Part shown: one piece after another, positions 44,875 through 53,889 of the stretch
Position numbering within the stretch: the stretch's first letter is position 1
Layout: each line of letters starts with the position of its first letter
Assembly: GCA_019694555.1 (NCBI GenBank)
Contig: JAIBBS010000021.1
Coordinates: forward strand, 1 to 64,000
Length of the DNA: 64,000 bases
Direction: 5' to 3'
Origin: Nannocystaceae bacterium
GTDB taxonomy: Bacteria; Myxococcota_A; Polyangia; Nannocystales; Nannocystaceae
Made by a program: the position numbers and the translations under genes
Notes under the pieces: model-generated
Database searches by the model: none
Told to the model about the DNA's origin: nothing
The model's input: only the letters and a program-made list of their open reading frames with translations

Positions 44875-46137
44875 TCAGTCTTCGGGCACCAGCGCCACGC
44901 GCACGCGCAGCTTCTTGCCCGCCTGCAGGCGCAGCGGCTCGCCGCCCAGATCCGCGGCCGCGAGCTCGTGCTCGGGCGCGGTCACGACGGTGCCGCCCAG
45001 CCGCACCGCGCCGCCCTCGATGCGCTCGCGCGCGGCTCGCTTGCTGGGGAACGCGCCGATGCGCGGGTCGACCACGAGATCGACCAGGCGGATGCGTGCC
45101 AGCGGCAGCGTCACCAGCGGCACCGCGCTCCAGTCGTCGCCGCCGCCGAAGGCCTGGCGTGCGGCCACCTGTGCGGCCTCGGCTGCGGCGCGGCCGTGGC
45201 AGATCGCAGTGGCCTCGAGCGCGAGCCGGTGCTTGACCTCGCGCAGCGCCGCGCCCTGGGCCGCGCACAGCGTGTCGATCTCCTCGATCGCGAGGTCGGT
45301 GAAGATCGCCAGCAAGCGCCGCACGTCGCGGTCGTCGCAGCCGACCCAGTACTGGTAGTAGTCGAACGGCGAGACCATGCTCGCGTCGAGCCACACCGCG
45401 CCGCGCTCGGTCTTGCCCATCTTGGCGCCGTCGGCGTTGGTCAGCAGCGGGAACGTCAGGCACTGCGCCGCGGCGCCGCCCTTGCCCGCGGCCATGCGCC
45501 GCACCAGCTCCACGCCGGCGATGATGTTGCCCCACTGATCCGAGCCGCCCAGCTGCAGCGTGCAGCCGTGGTCGCGGAACAGCCGCCAGAAGTCGTAGGC
45601 CTGCAGCAGCTGGTAGTTGAACTCGATGAACGACAGCGGCTGCTCGGCGTCGAGGCGATCGCGGTAGGTCTTGGTCGCGATCATGCGGTTGACGGTGAAG
45701 TGCACGCCGACGTCGCGCAGGAACTCGATGTAGCCCAGCTGCGACAGCCAGTCGTAGTTGTCGAGCACCAGCGGTGCGGGCTCGCCGTCGAGCACGGTGC
45801 CGAAGATGCGCGCGATGCCGGCGGTGTTGCGCGCGATGGTCTCGGCGTCGAGCAGGCGGCGGGTCTCGCTCTTGCCGCTGGGATCGCCGATGCGCGCGGT
45901 GCCGGTGCCGAGCACCACGATGGGGCGGTGGCCGTGGCGCTGCAGCCGGCGCATGGCCATCACGCAGACCATGTTGCCCACGTGCAGCGACGCCGCGGTC
46001 GGGTCGTAGCCGATGTAGAAGGTGATCGGCCCCGCGGCCATGGCGGCGTCGAGCGCCGCGGCGTCGGAGACCTGTTCGATGAAGCCGCGCGCGGCCAGAT
46101 CACGCAGCGCCGGCGAGGTGAAGTCGTGCTCGCTCAT
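44875..46137 (-). CDS. tyrS: Tyrosyl-tRNA synthetase
   Basis: Class I synthetase of 420 residues that charges tRNA with tyrosine. It has IGYDPTAASLHVGNMV with the HIGH-type HVGN at 52-55, QLGGSDQWGNI, and the KMSKS-type KMGKT. The C-terminal S4-like RNA-binding part (FPSKRAARERIEGGAVRLGG) is present. The ATG overlaps the zapA stop as ATGA, so prfA, zapA and tyrS are translated as one coupled set. Confidence 0.95.
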   Translation of the reverse strand: MSEHDFTSPALRDLAARGFIEQVSDAAALDAAMAAGPITFYIGYDPTAASLHVGNMVCVMAMRRLQRHGHRPIVVLGTGTARIGDPSGKSETRRLLDAETIARNTAGIARIFGTVLDGEPAPLVLDNYDWLSQLGYIEFLRDVGVHFTVNRMIATKTYRDRLDAEQPLSFIEFNYQLLQAYDFWRLFRDHGCTLQLGGSDQWGNIIAGVELVRRMAAGKGGAAAQCLTFPLLTNADGAKMGKTERGAVWLDASMVSPFDYYQYWVGCDDRDVRRLLAIFTDLAIEEIDTLCAAQGAALREVKHRLALEATAICHGRAAAEAAQVAARQAFGGGDDWSAVPLVTLPLARIRLVDLVVDPRIGAFPSKRAARERIEGGAVRLGGTVVTAPEHELAAADLGGEPLRLQAGKKLRVRVALVPED

Positions 46138-46436
46138 CCCAGCTCGTCCATGCGGCGTTCGTGATCGGCCAGCGCCAGCTCCAGTGCATCGAGCTTGGCC
46201 GCGACGCGCTGACGGAACTGACGGTGGAGATCCTTCTCGCGGAACAGCTCGTCGGCGAGCTGGATCGCGACCAGCAGCGCCGCGCGCTGCAGGTTGAAGC
46301 TCGCGCGCCCGCCCGGCACCAGCTGCCGCAGCTGCGCGTCGACGTAGTCGGCGAGCTCCTGCACGTACTGCGGGCCCTCGTCGCTGCGGATGGTCAGGCG
46401 CTGACCGGCGATCTCGACCTCGACGCTGTGCTTCAT
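46134..46436 (-). CDS. zapA: Cell division protein ZapA
   Basis: A 100-residue FtsZ-ring stabiliser. It has the typical N-terminal strand-rich part (HSVEVEIAGQRLTIRS) followed by a long coiled-coil helix (VQELADYVDAQLRQL, then AALLVAIQLADELFREK). Both ends overlap neighbours by 4 bases: its ATG with the prfA stop and its stop with the tyrS ATG. Confidence 0.85.
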   Translation of the reverse strand: MKHSVEVEIAGQRLTIRSDEGPQYVQELADYVDAQLRQLVPGGRASFNLQRAALLVAIQLADELFREKDLHRQFRQRVAAKLDALELALADHERRMDELG

Positions 46437-47518
46437 GGCTTCCCCGTGGCCTGGGACTCGGCCAGGCGCTCGGCCTCGTCGTGGGCCGACAGCGCGTCGA
46501 TGACGTCGTCGATCTCCCCGGCCATGAAGCCGAAGATGTTGTGGCGCGTGAGGCCGATGCGGTGATCGGTCACGCGATCCTGCGGGAAGTTGTAGGTGCG
46601 GACCTTCTCCGAGCGGTCGCCGCTGCCGACCTGGGACTTGCGCGCGGCCGCGCGGGCGGCCTGCTGCTTCTGCAGCTCGAGGTCGAGCAGCTTGGTCCGC
46701 AGCATCGTCATCGCGATGTCGCGGTTCTTGATCTGCGACTTCTCCTGCTGCGACTCGACCACGATGCCGCTGGGCACGTGCGTGATGCGGACCTTGCTGT
46801 CGGTGGTGTTGACGTGCTGACCCCCCGAGCCCGACGAGCGCATGGTCTCGACCCGCAGGTCGGACTCGACCACGTGCACGTCGACGTCCTCGGCCTCGGG
46901 CATGATCGCGACGGTCGCGGCCGAGGTGTGGATGCGGCCCTGCGACTCGGTCGCGGGCACGCGCTGGACCCGGTGCACGCCGGACTCGAACTTGAGCCGG
47001 CCGTAGACGTTGCGGCCGCGGACCACGCCGATGGCTTCCTTGAGCCCACCGGCGGCGGCCTCGGACGCCGACAGCAGCTCGAGCGCCCAGCCCTGACGCT
47101 CGGCGTAGCGGCTGTACATGCGCAGCAGCTCGGCGGCGAACAGCGCGGCCTCTTCGCCGCCGGTGCCCGCGCGGATCTCGAGCAGCACGTCGCGACCGTC
47201 GTTGGGATCGCGCGGCAGCAACAGCTTCTGCAGCTGCGCCTCGAGCGTGGCCTGGCGCTGGCCCAGCAGCGGCAGCTCGCCCTCGGCCAGCTCGCGCATC
47301 TCGGGATCGGCGAGCAGCTCGCGCGTCGCCGCGAGGCTGCGCTCGACCTCGCTGAGCTCGGCCCACGCCTGCGCCACCGGTCGCAGCTCGGCGTGCTCGC
47401 GCGACAGCGCGAGGAAGCGCGACTTGTCCCCCGCGATCTCGGGCGCACACAGCATGGTGCCGAGCTCGTCGAAGCGCTCGTGGATGTCCTCGAGCTTGCT
47501 GCGCAGGTGCGTGTCCAT
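46433..47518 (-). CDS. prfA: Peptide chain release factor 1
   Basis: A 361-residue release factor reading UAA and UAG. The catalytic GGQ motif is in SSGSGGQHVNTTDSKVRITH, and EIRAGTGGEEAALFA, TYNFPQDRVTDHRIG are family hallmarks. Length fits RF1. The ATG at 47518 is the family start; the frame stays open upstream without homology. A TACACT box lies about 50 bases upstream. First gene of the prfA-zapA-tyrS set. Confidence 0.95.
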   Translation of the reverse strand: MDTHLRSKLEDIHERFDELGTMLCAPEIAGDKSRFLALSREHAELRPVAQAWAELSEVERSLAATRELLADPEMRELAEGELPLLGQRQATLEAQLQKLLLPRDPNDGRDVLLEIRAGTGGEEAALFAAELLRMYSRYAERQGWALELLSASEAAAGGLKEAIGVVRGRNVYGRLKFESGVHRVQRVPATESQGRIHTSAATVAIMPEAEDVDVHVVESDLRVETMRSSGSGGQHVNTTDSKVRITHVPSGIVVESQQEKSQIKNRDIAMTMLRTKLLDLELQKQQAARAAARKSQVGSGDRSEKVRTYNFPQDRVTDHRIGLTRHNIFGFMAGEIDDVIDALSAHDEAERLAESQATGKP

Positions 47519-47714
47519 GACGACGGGCGCCGGCCCGAACGCGAGGGTGGCCGGCCGGCCGCAGCGCGAGTGTAGGCCTTTCGGCGGCGCTCGGCGGGCG
47601 CGGCCCGAAGGCGGCCCGATCCCGGCTGCGGCCCCCGCGAAAGCGCGGCGTCGCCACGGAAGCGCGCCGGCCGTGGCGCCGATGGGGCGAGGCTGATAAG
47701 AAGCGGTCCCCACC

Positions 47715-49103
47715 ATGCGCTGGGCCGCCCGCTACACCTTTTGCGATCCGCTCTGGCGCGGGCGCGCGCGCCTGATCGTCGACGCGGAGCTCGAGGCCGT
47801 GCTGCGCGAGGTCGTCGTCGACCGCCGCGCCGGCACGGCGCCGTGGCGCGAGCTGCTCGACGCGCTGCTGCCCCGCGAGCGCGGCGTGCCGGTGTGGATG
47901 CTCGTCGGCAGCGAAGAGGCCGCGAGCGTGCTCGCGCCGCACTGGCCCGGCGTGCGGTTCCTGGCGCTCGACGCCATCGAGGATCGCATCGCGCGCGCGC
48001 CGTGGGAGATCGCGCTGCTGACGATCACGCGCGACGGCGATGGTTGGGGTGCGCTCGAGGGCGTGCTCGGCGACGTCGGCGCAGCGATGGGTCGCGGTCG
48101 CACCGCGGTGGTCGCCGCGCTCGCCGACGATCTCGACTACGAGAGCTTCTCCAACCTGATCGGCCCGTCGCTGCCACAGGCGAAGGTCTACGGCGGCTAC
48201 GCGCCGTCGATGTTCGCGTTCGTCGAGTTCGACGCGGACGGCGACGAGCTCGCGGACGACGAGGACGACGACGTCATCACCGGCATCCCGACCCACCCGG
48301 GCCCGCGCGGTGGCGAGCGCTGGGACGACGACGACGACGACGTGCCGCCTGCGGGCGAGGACGAGGACGAGGGCGTGCCGCTGTCGTTCGACAACACGCT
48401 CGTCGGCGGCGAGCCGGCGCTGTCGGTGTGGATCGCGATCGCGTCCGAGAGCAGCGACTTCGCCGAGGGGCTCACGCTGGTCGAGCTGCCCGAGGGTGGC
48501 GGCGGCGACGGCGTGGTCGCGTCGGCGCTGCGGCGACAGCTGCACGAGACCCGACGGCTGGCGGATCTGTCGGCGCTCGAGCGCCAGCGGCTGGTCGAGC
48601 GCGTCGATGCGCTCGAGGGCGACAACGCGACCCTGCGCGAGGCGCTGACGCAGCTGCGCGAGCAGCTCGCCGGCGCGTTGGACCCCGGCGTGTCGGCCGA
48701 GCGGCTCGACGCGGCGCTGTCGCGCGAGCAGAGCCTGCGCTGGCGCGTGGCCGCGCTCGAGCGCGAGCTGGCCGAGCTGCGCGTGCGGCCGGTCGACGAG
48801 CTCACCGCGGACAACGAGCAGCTGCGCGCGCGGCTGCAAGCGGCGCAGCAGCGCGACACCGACGTGCCGCCGCGACGCGAGCCCGAGCCGCGCGAGCCGG
48901 TCGAGACCGACGGCGTGCCGCCGCGGCGCTTCGCCACGCCCGACGCCGCGCGCCGGCTGGCCGGCGGCCGCGCAGCGGGCTCGGGGCGGACCGCCGCGCT
49001 GCGGGTGCTCGAGGCCTTGGTCCGCCGCGTCGAGGTCGGGCAGCTCGATCGCGCCAGCCTTCGCCGCGAGCTCGCGGCGCTGCGCCGGCGCCTGCGCGGG
49101 TAG
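47715..49103 (+). CDS. Protein of unknown function: globular N-terminus, acidic linker, coiled coil
   Basis: A 462-residue protein that I do not recognise. Residues 1-165 look globular (RARLIVDAELEAVLREVVVD, VPVWMLVGSEEAASVLAPHW, ARAPWEIALLTITRDGDGW) and could be a receiver- or Rossmann-like fold. Residues 175-225 are an Asp/Glu-rich linker, followed by a second short beta-rich part (ALSVWIAIASESSDF). Residues 270-375 form a heptad coiled coil (RLVERVDALEGDNATLREAL). The tail is Arg-rich. It is divergent from prfA and has no signal peptide. Confidence 0.65.
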   Translation: MRWAARYTFCDPLWRGRARLIVDAELEAVLREVVVDRRAGTAPWRELLDALLPRERGVPVWMLVGSEEAASVLAPHWPGVRFLALDAIEDRIARAPWEIALLTITRDGDGWGALEGVLGDVGAAMGRGRTAVVAALADDLDYESFSNLIGPSLPQAKVYGGYAPSMFAFVEFDADGDELADDEDDDVITGIPTHPGPRGGERWDDDDDDVPPAGEDEDEGVPLSFDNTLVGGEPALSVWIAIASESSDFAEGLTLVELPEGGGGDGVVASALRRQLHETRRLADLSALERQRLVERVDALEGDNATLREALTQLREQLAGALDPGVSAERLDAALSREQSLRWRVAALERELAELRVRPVDELTADNEQLRARLQAAQQRDTDVPPRREPEPREPVETDGVPPRRFATPDAARRLAGGRAAGSGRTAALRVLEALVRRVEVGQLDRASLRRELAALRRRLRG

Positions 49104-49161
49104 TCGGCCGCGGCCCGGGCTCGCCCCGGCGCACGCCCGACGTCGGCCGCGCCGCGGCGAC

Positions 49162-49191
49162 TTGCCGCGACCCCCGAGGTGCCACTAAGCT
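49162..49191 (+). promoter_or_regulatory. Candidate sigma-70 promoter TTGCCG-N18-TAAGCT
   Basis: TTGCCG (49162-49167) and TAAGCT (49186-49191) are 18 bases apart and would start a leader of about 105 bases before the UPF0158 gene, which has a GGAG site. The same CTAAGCTG box occurs beside the RNA candidate at 25037-25042. Confidence 0.35.
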
Positions 49192-49304
49192 GACGATCGC
49201 CGCGTTCCCCCAGGGCGCGGATGCACCGAAACCGAAGCGCCGGGCCGCAGGGGTCTGACCAACCCCACCGCAGCCCGGTGCGCAAGCCATGGAGACGTTA
49301 CCCC

Positions 49305-49961
49305 ATGCGAGTCTCGCCCCACGGGCCCAAGCCCGATTGGACTGCGATGGAGACGGCGTTCGAACACAACGCGCCGGAAACCCATAGCTACCTCGATCTC
49401 AAGACCGGACAGGTCGTGACCATCGTCGACTCCCGACCCGAGGACGACGAGAAGCGACAGCTGGTGCGCCGCAGCGAAGGGCGCTTCGTGCACCTCGATC
49501 CCGCCTCGTCGCGCGAGCAGTACCGCTGGATGGAGCGCTTCGTGCAGTCGGTCGCCGACCCGACCCTGCGCGAGCGCCTGATCCTCGCCATCGACGGCAA
49601 GGGTGCGTTCCGCCGCTTCAAGGACGTGCTGCTGTCGTATCCGGTCGAGCGCGATCGCTGGTTCACCTACCGCGGCAACCTGCTGCACATCTACATCAAC
49701 GGCTGGCTCATGGCGCAGGACATCCTGCTGGGCGAGGCGCCGCCGTGGGGCGATCCCGATCAGCCGCCCGAGCCCGACATCCCGCTGGAGAAGCCGATCG
49801 GCCAGCGCGGCGAGGGCCCGACGGAGACGCTGCGGCGACAGGCCCGCGAGCTCGTCGACGCCCTGCCGGCGCTCGAGCTGCCCGCGCTCATCGCCTACAT
49901 CCGCTTCCTCACCGATCGTGCACCGTCGGTGACCGAGGGCGCCGAGCGGCCGGTGGAGTGA
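49305..49961 (+). CDS. UPF0158-family protein
   Basis: A 218-residue soluble protein. The N-terminal half has the UPF0158 layout: YLDLKTGQVVTIVD, an acidic stretch, FVHLDPASSREQYRWMERFV, and the AIDGKGAFRRFKDVL segment with YRGNLLHIYINGWL. The C-terminal part is a Pro/Glu-rich linker and a final helix. Function of the family is unknown. ATG 49305 has GGAG about 12 bases upstream. Its stop overlaps the start of the DUF429 gene (GTGA). Confidence 0.75.
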   Translation: MRVSPHGPKPDWTAMETAFEHNAPETHSYLDLKTGQVVTIVDSRPEDDEKRQLVRRSEGRFVHLDPASSREQYRWMERFVQSVADPTLRERLILAIDGKGAFRRFKDVLLSYPVERDRWFTYRGNLLHIYINGWLMAQDILLGEAPPWGDPDQPPEPDIPLEKPIGQRGEGPTETLRRQARELVDALPALELPALIAYIRFLTDRAPSVTEGAERPVE

Positions 49962-50920
49962 ACGCCCCGGCCGACGAGGCCGCGACCGGGCCTGCGGGCG
50001 CGCGCGCGCGCCTGCATCGTTTCATCGGCGTCGATCTCGGCGGCGGCCGCGGCAAGACCACCGCGGTCGCACGGCTCGAGCACACCGAGCACGACGGCCA
50101 GTGGCGTCTGGTGCTGGCCGACGCGAAGCTGCGCTACGGCCAGCGCGGCACCGGCTCGGGCGAGCCCGCGGTCACCGGCGACGTGCTGTTCCGCGACGAG
50201 GTGCTGGTCGACTACCTCGAGCGCTGGACCGACGCGCGCACGCTGGTCGCCATCGACGCGCCGCTGACGTTGCCGGCGTGCATCCGCTGCACGCTGGCGT
50301 GCCCCGGGGTCGAGCGCTGCGAGGTGCCGGTGGTGGCGTGGATGCGGCAGTACGCGCCGCAGCTGCGCCGCCGCGGTCGCTCCGATCCCGGCAAGCCGGC
50401 GGTCACGCCGTACACCCAGCGCGCGACCGAGCTGTTGCTGGGCGCGCTCGGGGTCCAGCCGCGCGAGGCGTTGGGGCAGGGCACCGGGCCACTCGCGGCC
50501 CGGGCCGCGTTCTTGCGCCGACGGCTGTCGCCGCGGCTGCGCCTGCACGAGAACCTCATCGAGGTCGAGCCCGCCGCCACGCTGCAGCAGTGGCTCGGAC
50601 CCGAGCGCACGCGCGCGCTGTACCACGGCGACAGCGCGCGGATCTGGGAGCAGCGCAAGCGCAGCCTGCACGCGCTCGCGCAGGGGCTGTCGTTCGAGTA
50701 CGTGTGGCCCGAGATGGTCGTCCGCAACGTGCACGTCTTCCACGCGGTCGTGTGCGCGTTGTCGGCGTCCTTGTGGGCCGCGGGCCAGGAGCTGACGTGC
50801 GAGGCGGTCGCGCGCGGCGAGCAGGGCGACGAGACCGCGGCGGCGGCCGCGGCGGCGCTGGACACGATGTGGCTCGAGGACGGCTGGATCGCGATCCCAC
50901 GGCGACCGCGGTCGGCGTAA
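49958..50920 (+). CDS. DUF429-family protein (predicted RNase H-like fold)
   Basis: A 320-residue protein starting with GTG inside the stop of the UPF0158 gene. FIGVDLGGGRGKTTAVARLE gives the first acidic residue of an RNase H-like fold, LVAIDAPLTLP the second, and a C-terminal acidic residue may be the third. A Cys cluster (CIRCTLACPGVERC) after the second strand suggests a metal site. YTQRATELLLG and EVEPAATLQQWL are typical of DUF429. Nuclease activity is predicted, not shown. Confidence 0.75.
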   Translation: MNAPADEAATGPAGARARLHRFIGVDLGGGRGKTTAVARLEHTEHDGQWRLVLADAKLRYGQRGTGSGEPAVTGDVLFRDEVLVDYLERWTDARTLVAIDAPLTLPACIRCTLACPGVERCEVPVVAWMRQYAPQLRRRGRSDPGKPAVTPYTQRATELLLGALGVQPREALGQGTGPLAARAAFLRRRLSPRLRLHENLIEVEPAATLQQWLGPERTRALYHGDSARIWEQRKRSLHALAQGLSFEYVWPEMVVRNVHVFHAVVCALSASLWAAGQELTCEAVARGEQGDETAAAAAAALDTMWLEDGWIAIPRRPRSA

Positions 50921-50951
50921 CCGCGTGGCCCCGCCGCGCCGATCGTCCCGC

Positions 50952-51887
50952 ATGCACCGCCGCGACTTCGCGCTGGGCCTGGGCGCCGCGCTGCTGCCGG
51001 GATGTCGCGTCGCGGCGCCGCCGGTGCCCGCACCGCCGGACGCGTCCGCGGGGCAGGGCGCGGCGCTGCGCGTGGGCGGCTGCGCCTTCACGCTCGTGCC
51101 GCAGGGCCACGACCCGCTGCCGCTGCCGCTGCTGCGCGCCTGGGTCGAGCGCGCAGCCGGCATGATCGCCGACTACTACCGCGGCGAGTTCCCGGTGCCG
51201 GGGCTGCAGGTCACGCTCATCGCCGGTGCCGGTCGCGGCGTCGGCTTCGGCAGCCACCAGGACGGCCGCTGGGTCCGCGTGCACTACGGTCGCCACAGCA
51301 GCGCGCAGCACTTCGAGCGCGACTGGGTCATGGTCCACGAGCTGCTGCACGCGACGTTCCCCGATCTGCCCGATCACCAGCGGTGGATGCAGGAGGGCCT
51401 GTCGACGTATCTCGAGCCGATCGTGCGCGTGCGCGGTGGCGCGACCACCGAGGCGCGCATGTGGCAGCGCTGGCTGCCGCGCATGCACCACGGCCGGCCG
51501 CAGTCCGGCGACGAGGGGCTCGATCGCACGCACACCTGGGGCCGCACCTACTGGGGGGGCACGCTGTTCTGGCTGATGGTCGATCTGCAGCTGCGGATCG
51601 CGACCGAGGGCCAGCGTTCGATCCGCGACGTCGTCGTCGCGATCGCCCGCGCCGGCGGCAACGGCCGCGCCAGCTGGAACGCGGCGCAGGTGTGCGAGCA
51701 CGCCGACGCCGCGACGCAGACCACGCTGGTCTCGACGCTGTACGACCAGCTCGCGCGAAACCCCGGCGACGTCGACCTCGACGCGCTGTGGTCCCAGCTC
51801 GGCGTGTCGCTGAGCCCGGGCGACGCGGTCGCGTTCGACGACGGCGCGCCGCTGGCCGCCCTGCGGCGCGCGCTCGTGCGCGCGTGA
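50952..51887 (+). CDS. Metallopeptidase-like lipoprotein (HExxH)
   Basis: A 311-residue exported protein. The N-terminus [18 protein letters not shown] has twin arginines and a lipobox-like Cys18, so Tat export as a lipoprotein is possible. [11 protein letters not shown] holds a zinc-type HELLH (129-133), and [12 protein letters not shown] holds a third possible ligand Glu148. This resembles gluzincins, though the spacing to the Glu is shorter than in M1. A downstream region ([17 protein letters not shown]) is also seen in M61-like proteins. Substrate unknown. Confidence 0.75.
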   Translation: MHRRDFALGLGAALLPGCRVAAPPVPAPPDASAGQGAALRVGGCAFTLVPQGHDPLPLPLLRAWVERAAGMIADYYRGEFPVPGLQVTLIAGAGRGVGFGSHQDGRWVRVHYGRHSSAQHFERDWVMVHELLHATFPDLPDHQRWMQEGLSTYLEPIVRVRGGATTEARMWQRWLPRMHHGRPQSGDEGLDRTHTWGRTYWGGTLFWLMVDLQLRIATEGQRSIRDVVVAIARAGGNGRASWNAAQVCEHADAATQTTLVSTLYDQLARNPGDVDLDALWSQLGVSLSPGDAVAFDDGAPLAALRRALVRA

Positions 51888-52005
51888 GCCGGCCCGGTGT
51901 CGCTGCAGCCGCGACCTGCACGTCGGCGCCGTGGACCGGGGCGCGGCGGCTTGCCATGCTACGGCCCGGCGCGTGGACCCACCGAGGCCGCGACGCGAGG
52001 ACGCC

Positions 52006-52404
52006 ATGACCCGCACGATGTTCCGTTCGAAGGTCCACCGCGCGACGGTGACCCACGCCGACCTCGACTACGAAGGCAGCGTGACGATCTCCGGCGAGCT
52101 GCTCGACGCCGCCGACATCGTCGAGCACGAACAGGTCCACGTGTGGAACGTGACCCGCGGCACGCGGCTGGTCACCTACGCGCTGCGCGGCGACGACGAC
52201 AGCGGCATCGTGTGCATCAACGGCGCGGCCGCCCACCTGGCCGGCGTCGGCGACACCGTGATCATCGCGACCTTCGCCGAGGTCGCGCAGGAGCAGCTGG
52301 CGCAGTGGCGGCCGACGGTGGTGCTGGTCGATCGCGACAACCGCATCGTCGATCCCGACCTGCACGAGATCGCGGGGCCGCGGCGCCGCACCGCCGCGGG
52401 CTGA
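52006..52404 (+). CDS. panD: Aspartate 1-decarboxylase
   Basis: Pyruvoyl-dependent enzyme making beta-alanine for pantothenate; 132 residues. [20 protein letters not shown] is the family start, DYEGSVTI holds the self-cleavage site Gly24-Ser25, and [17 protein letters not shown] is the conserved C-terminal block. ATG 52006 has GAGGACG just upstream. It ends the plus-strand run and converges on the MCE gene. panB and panC are not next to it. Confidence 0.95.
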   Translation: MTRTMFRSKVHRATVTHADLDYEGSVTISGELLDAADIVEHEQVHVWNVTRGTRLVTYALRGDDDSGIVCINGAAAHLAGVGDTVIIATFAEVAQEQLAQWRPTVVLVDRDNRIVDPDLHEIAGPRRRTAAG

Positions 52405-52459
52405 GCGACCGTCCGCAGGGGCTCGCCATGGACCGCGCCGCAGCCCGGCGCGGCGGGCT

Positions 52460-53818
52460 TCATCGCGCCGGTCGCGGTCGCTTGGGCGGCGGCGGGTCGA
52501 CGCGATCGGCGAGCCACACCACCAGGCGCACGCGCCAGTCGCGGCCGGTCTCGACCAGCATGCGGTGGAGGTCCTCGTAGGCCTTGTCGTCGAACACCAG
52601 CGCACCCAGGCTGCCGTCGCCGCGCGCGACGCGGTCGGCGAGGGTGACCGCGGTGGCGCTGGCATCGCGGACGTTGGCGAGCGAGCGCTCGACCTCACCG
52701 GTGAGCTCGCCGGCGGGATCGTGCAGCAGCTTCGACAGCGTGCTGCCGCTGCTGGGATCGAGCGCGTCGAGCTTGCTGCGCACGCGGTCGGCCCCGGCCC
52801 GCAGCTCGCCCACGCGTGGGCCGATGTCGCGGTCGACCTTGGCCAGGCTCTGCTTGGCGTCGAGCACCACGCCGTCGACGAAGTTCGCGGTGTCCCGGGT
52901 CTTGCGCAGCACCGACGAGAATTCCTGCTGCCACGCCGGGTCGCGCAGCAGCGGGCCGATGCGCCCGCGGCCGCCGGCGATGTCGTCGGTCTCGTGCTGC
53001 AGCTCGCCCAGGGTCTGCTTGACCTCGGCGATGGTGTTCTCGTCGTTGAGCTCGGCGAAGGTCGACGAGATGCCCGACAGGCCCGACTCGACCTTGTCCG
53101 ACAGCGTGCCGAAGTTGTCGCGGAACTGGCCGATGCTCTCGCTGAACGACGACACCGACTGCAGCCGGTGATCCTCGCCCAGCGGCTCGCGACCACCGCC
53201 GGTGATGTTGACCATCTGATCGCCGAGCACGCCGCTGCTGGCCACGGTCGCGCGGCTGTCGGCGCCGATGTTGACCAGGCTCGACTCGAGCACCGACATC
53301 GTGACCTGCACGCGCTTGTGATCGGTGTTGAAGCGCGCGCACATGCCCTCGGGCCCGCTCCACGACACCCGCCGCGCGCGGCGACGGAAGTCGGCGGTCA
53401 CGCAGATCTCCTCGCGGCTGCAGTCGTCGTCCTCGAGGCAGGGGCGGTGCATCTCCTTGGCCGCGTAGTGCTCGAGGTCCGCGCACAAACCGTTGCTGGC
53501 GCAGAACAGCATGGTGTCGCAGTCGTTGGTGCGGCCGGCGCCGTGACGACCGATGTCCTCGGTCTGCGGGTTGCACATGTAGCGACGGGTGACGAAGTCG
53601 ATCGACTGCACCGTGCCGATGCGGACGCCGGCGCAGTGCACCGCGCTGTCGCGCCGCAGGCCGGAGATGGTGCGAAAGTCCGTCACCAGGGTCGTGCGCC
53701 GCACCCAGAAGCCGACCTGCTGCGACAGCACCAGCAGCACCGCGAACAGCACGATCGCGAACACCACCATGCCCACGCCGATCAGGCGCTGGGATCCCTC
53801 GCGTCGCCGGCGGGTCAT
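52460..53818 (-). CDS. MCE/MlaD-family protein with a nine-cysteine insertion
   Basis: A 452-residue periplasmic lipid-transport-type protein anchored by one helix (RLIGVGMVVFAIVLFAVLLV). The MCE domain begins at about 44 (LVTDFRTISGLRRDSAVHCAGVRIG) and ends at about 210 (VLGDQMVNITGG), but is interrupted at 76-167 by an insertion. The protein has nine Cys (62, 82, 100, 106, 112, 127, 133, 139, 160), eight of them in the insertion, including the CLEDDDCSREEIC pattern common in disulfide-rich myxobacterial exported proteins. A long helical region follows, as in MlaD/Mce tunnels. The usual permease and ATPase genes are not adjacent. Confidence 0.85.
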   Translation of the reverse strand: MTRRRREGSQRLIGVGMVVFAIVLFAVLLVLSQQVGFWVRRTTLVTDFRTISGLRRDSAVHCAGVRIGTVQSIDFVTRRYMCNPQTEDIGRHGAGRTNDCDTMLFCASNGLCADLEHYAAKEMHRPCLEDDDCSREEICVTADFRRRARRVSWSGPEGMCARFNTDHKRVQVTMSVLESSLVNIGADSRATVASSGVLGDQMVNITGGGREPLGEDHRLQSVSSFSESIGQFRDNFGTLSDKVESGLSGISSTFAELNDENTIAEVKQTLGELQHETDDIAGGRGRIGPLLRDPAWQQEFSSVLRKTRDTANFVDGVVLDAKQSLAKVDRDIGPRVGELRAGADRVRSKLDALDPSSGSTLSKLLHDPAGELTGEVERSLANVRDASATAVTLADRVARGDGSLGALVFDDKAYEDLHRMLVETGRDWRVRLVVWLADRVDPPPPKRPRPAR

Positions 53819-53889
53819 GGCCGGAGCCGATCATGGCATGGGGGCGCGCCCGCGTCGAACGGCCGCCGGCCCGGCGCCGGGGCCGGCAA

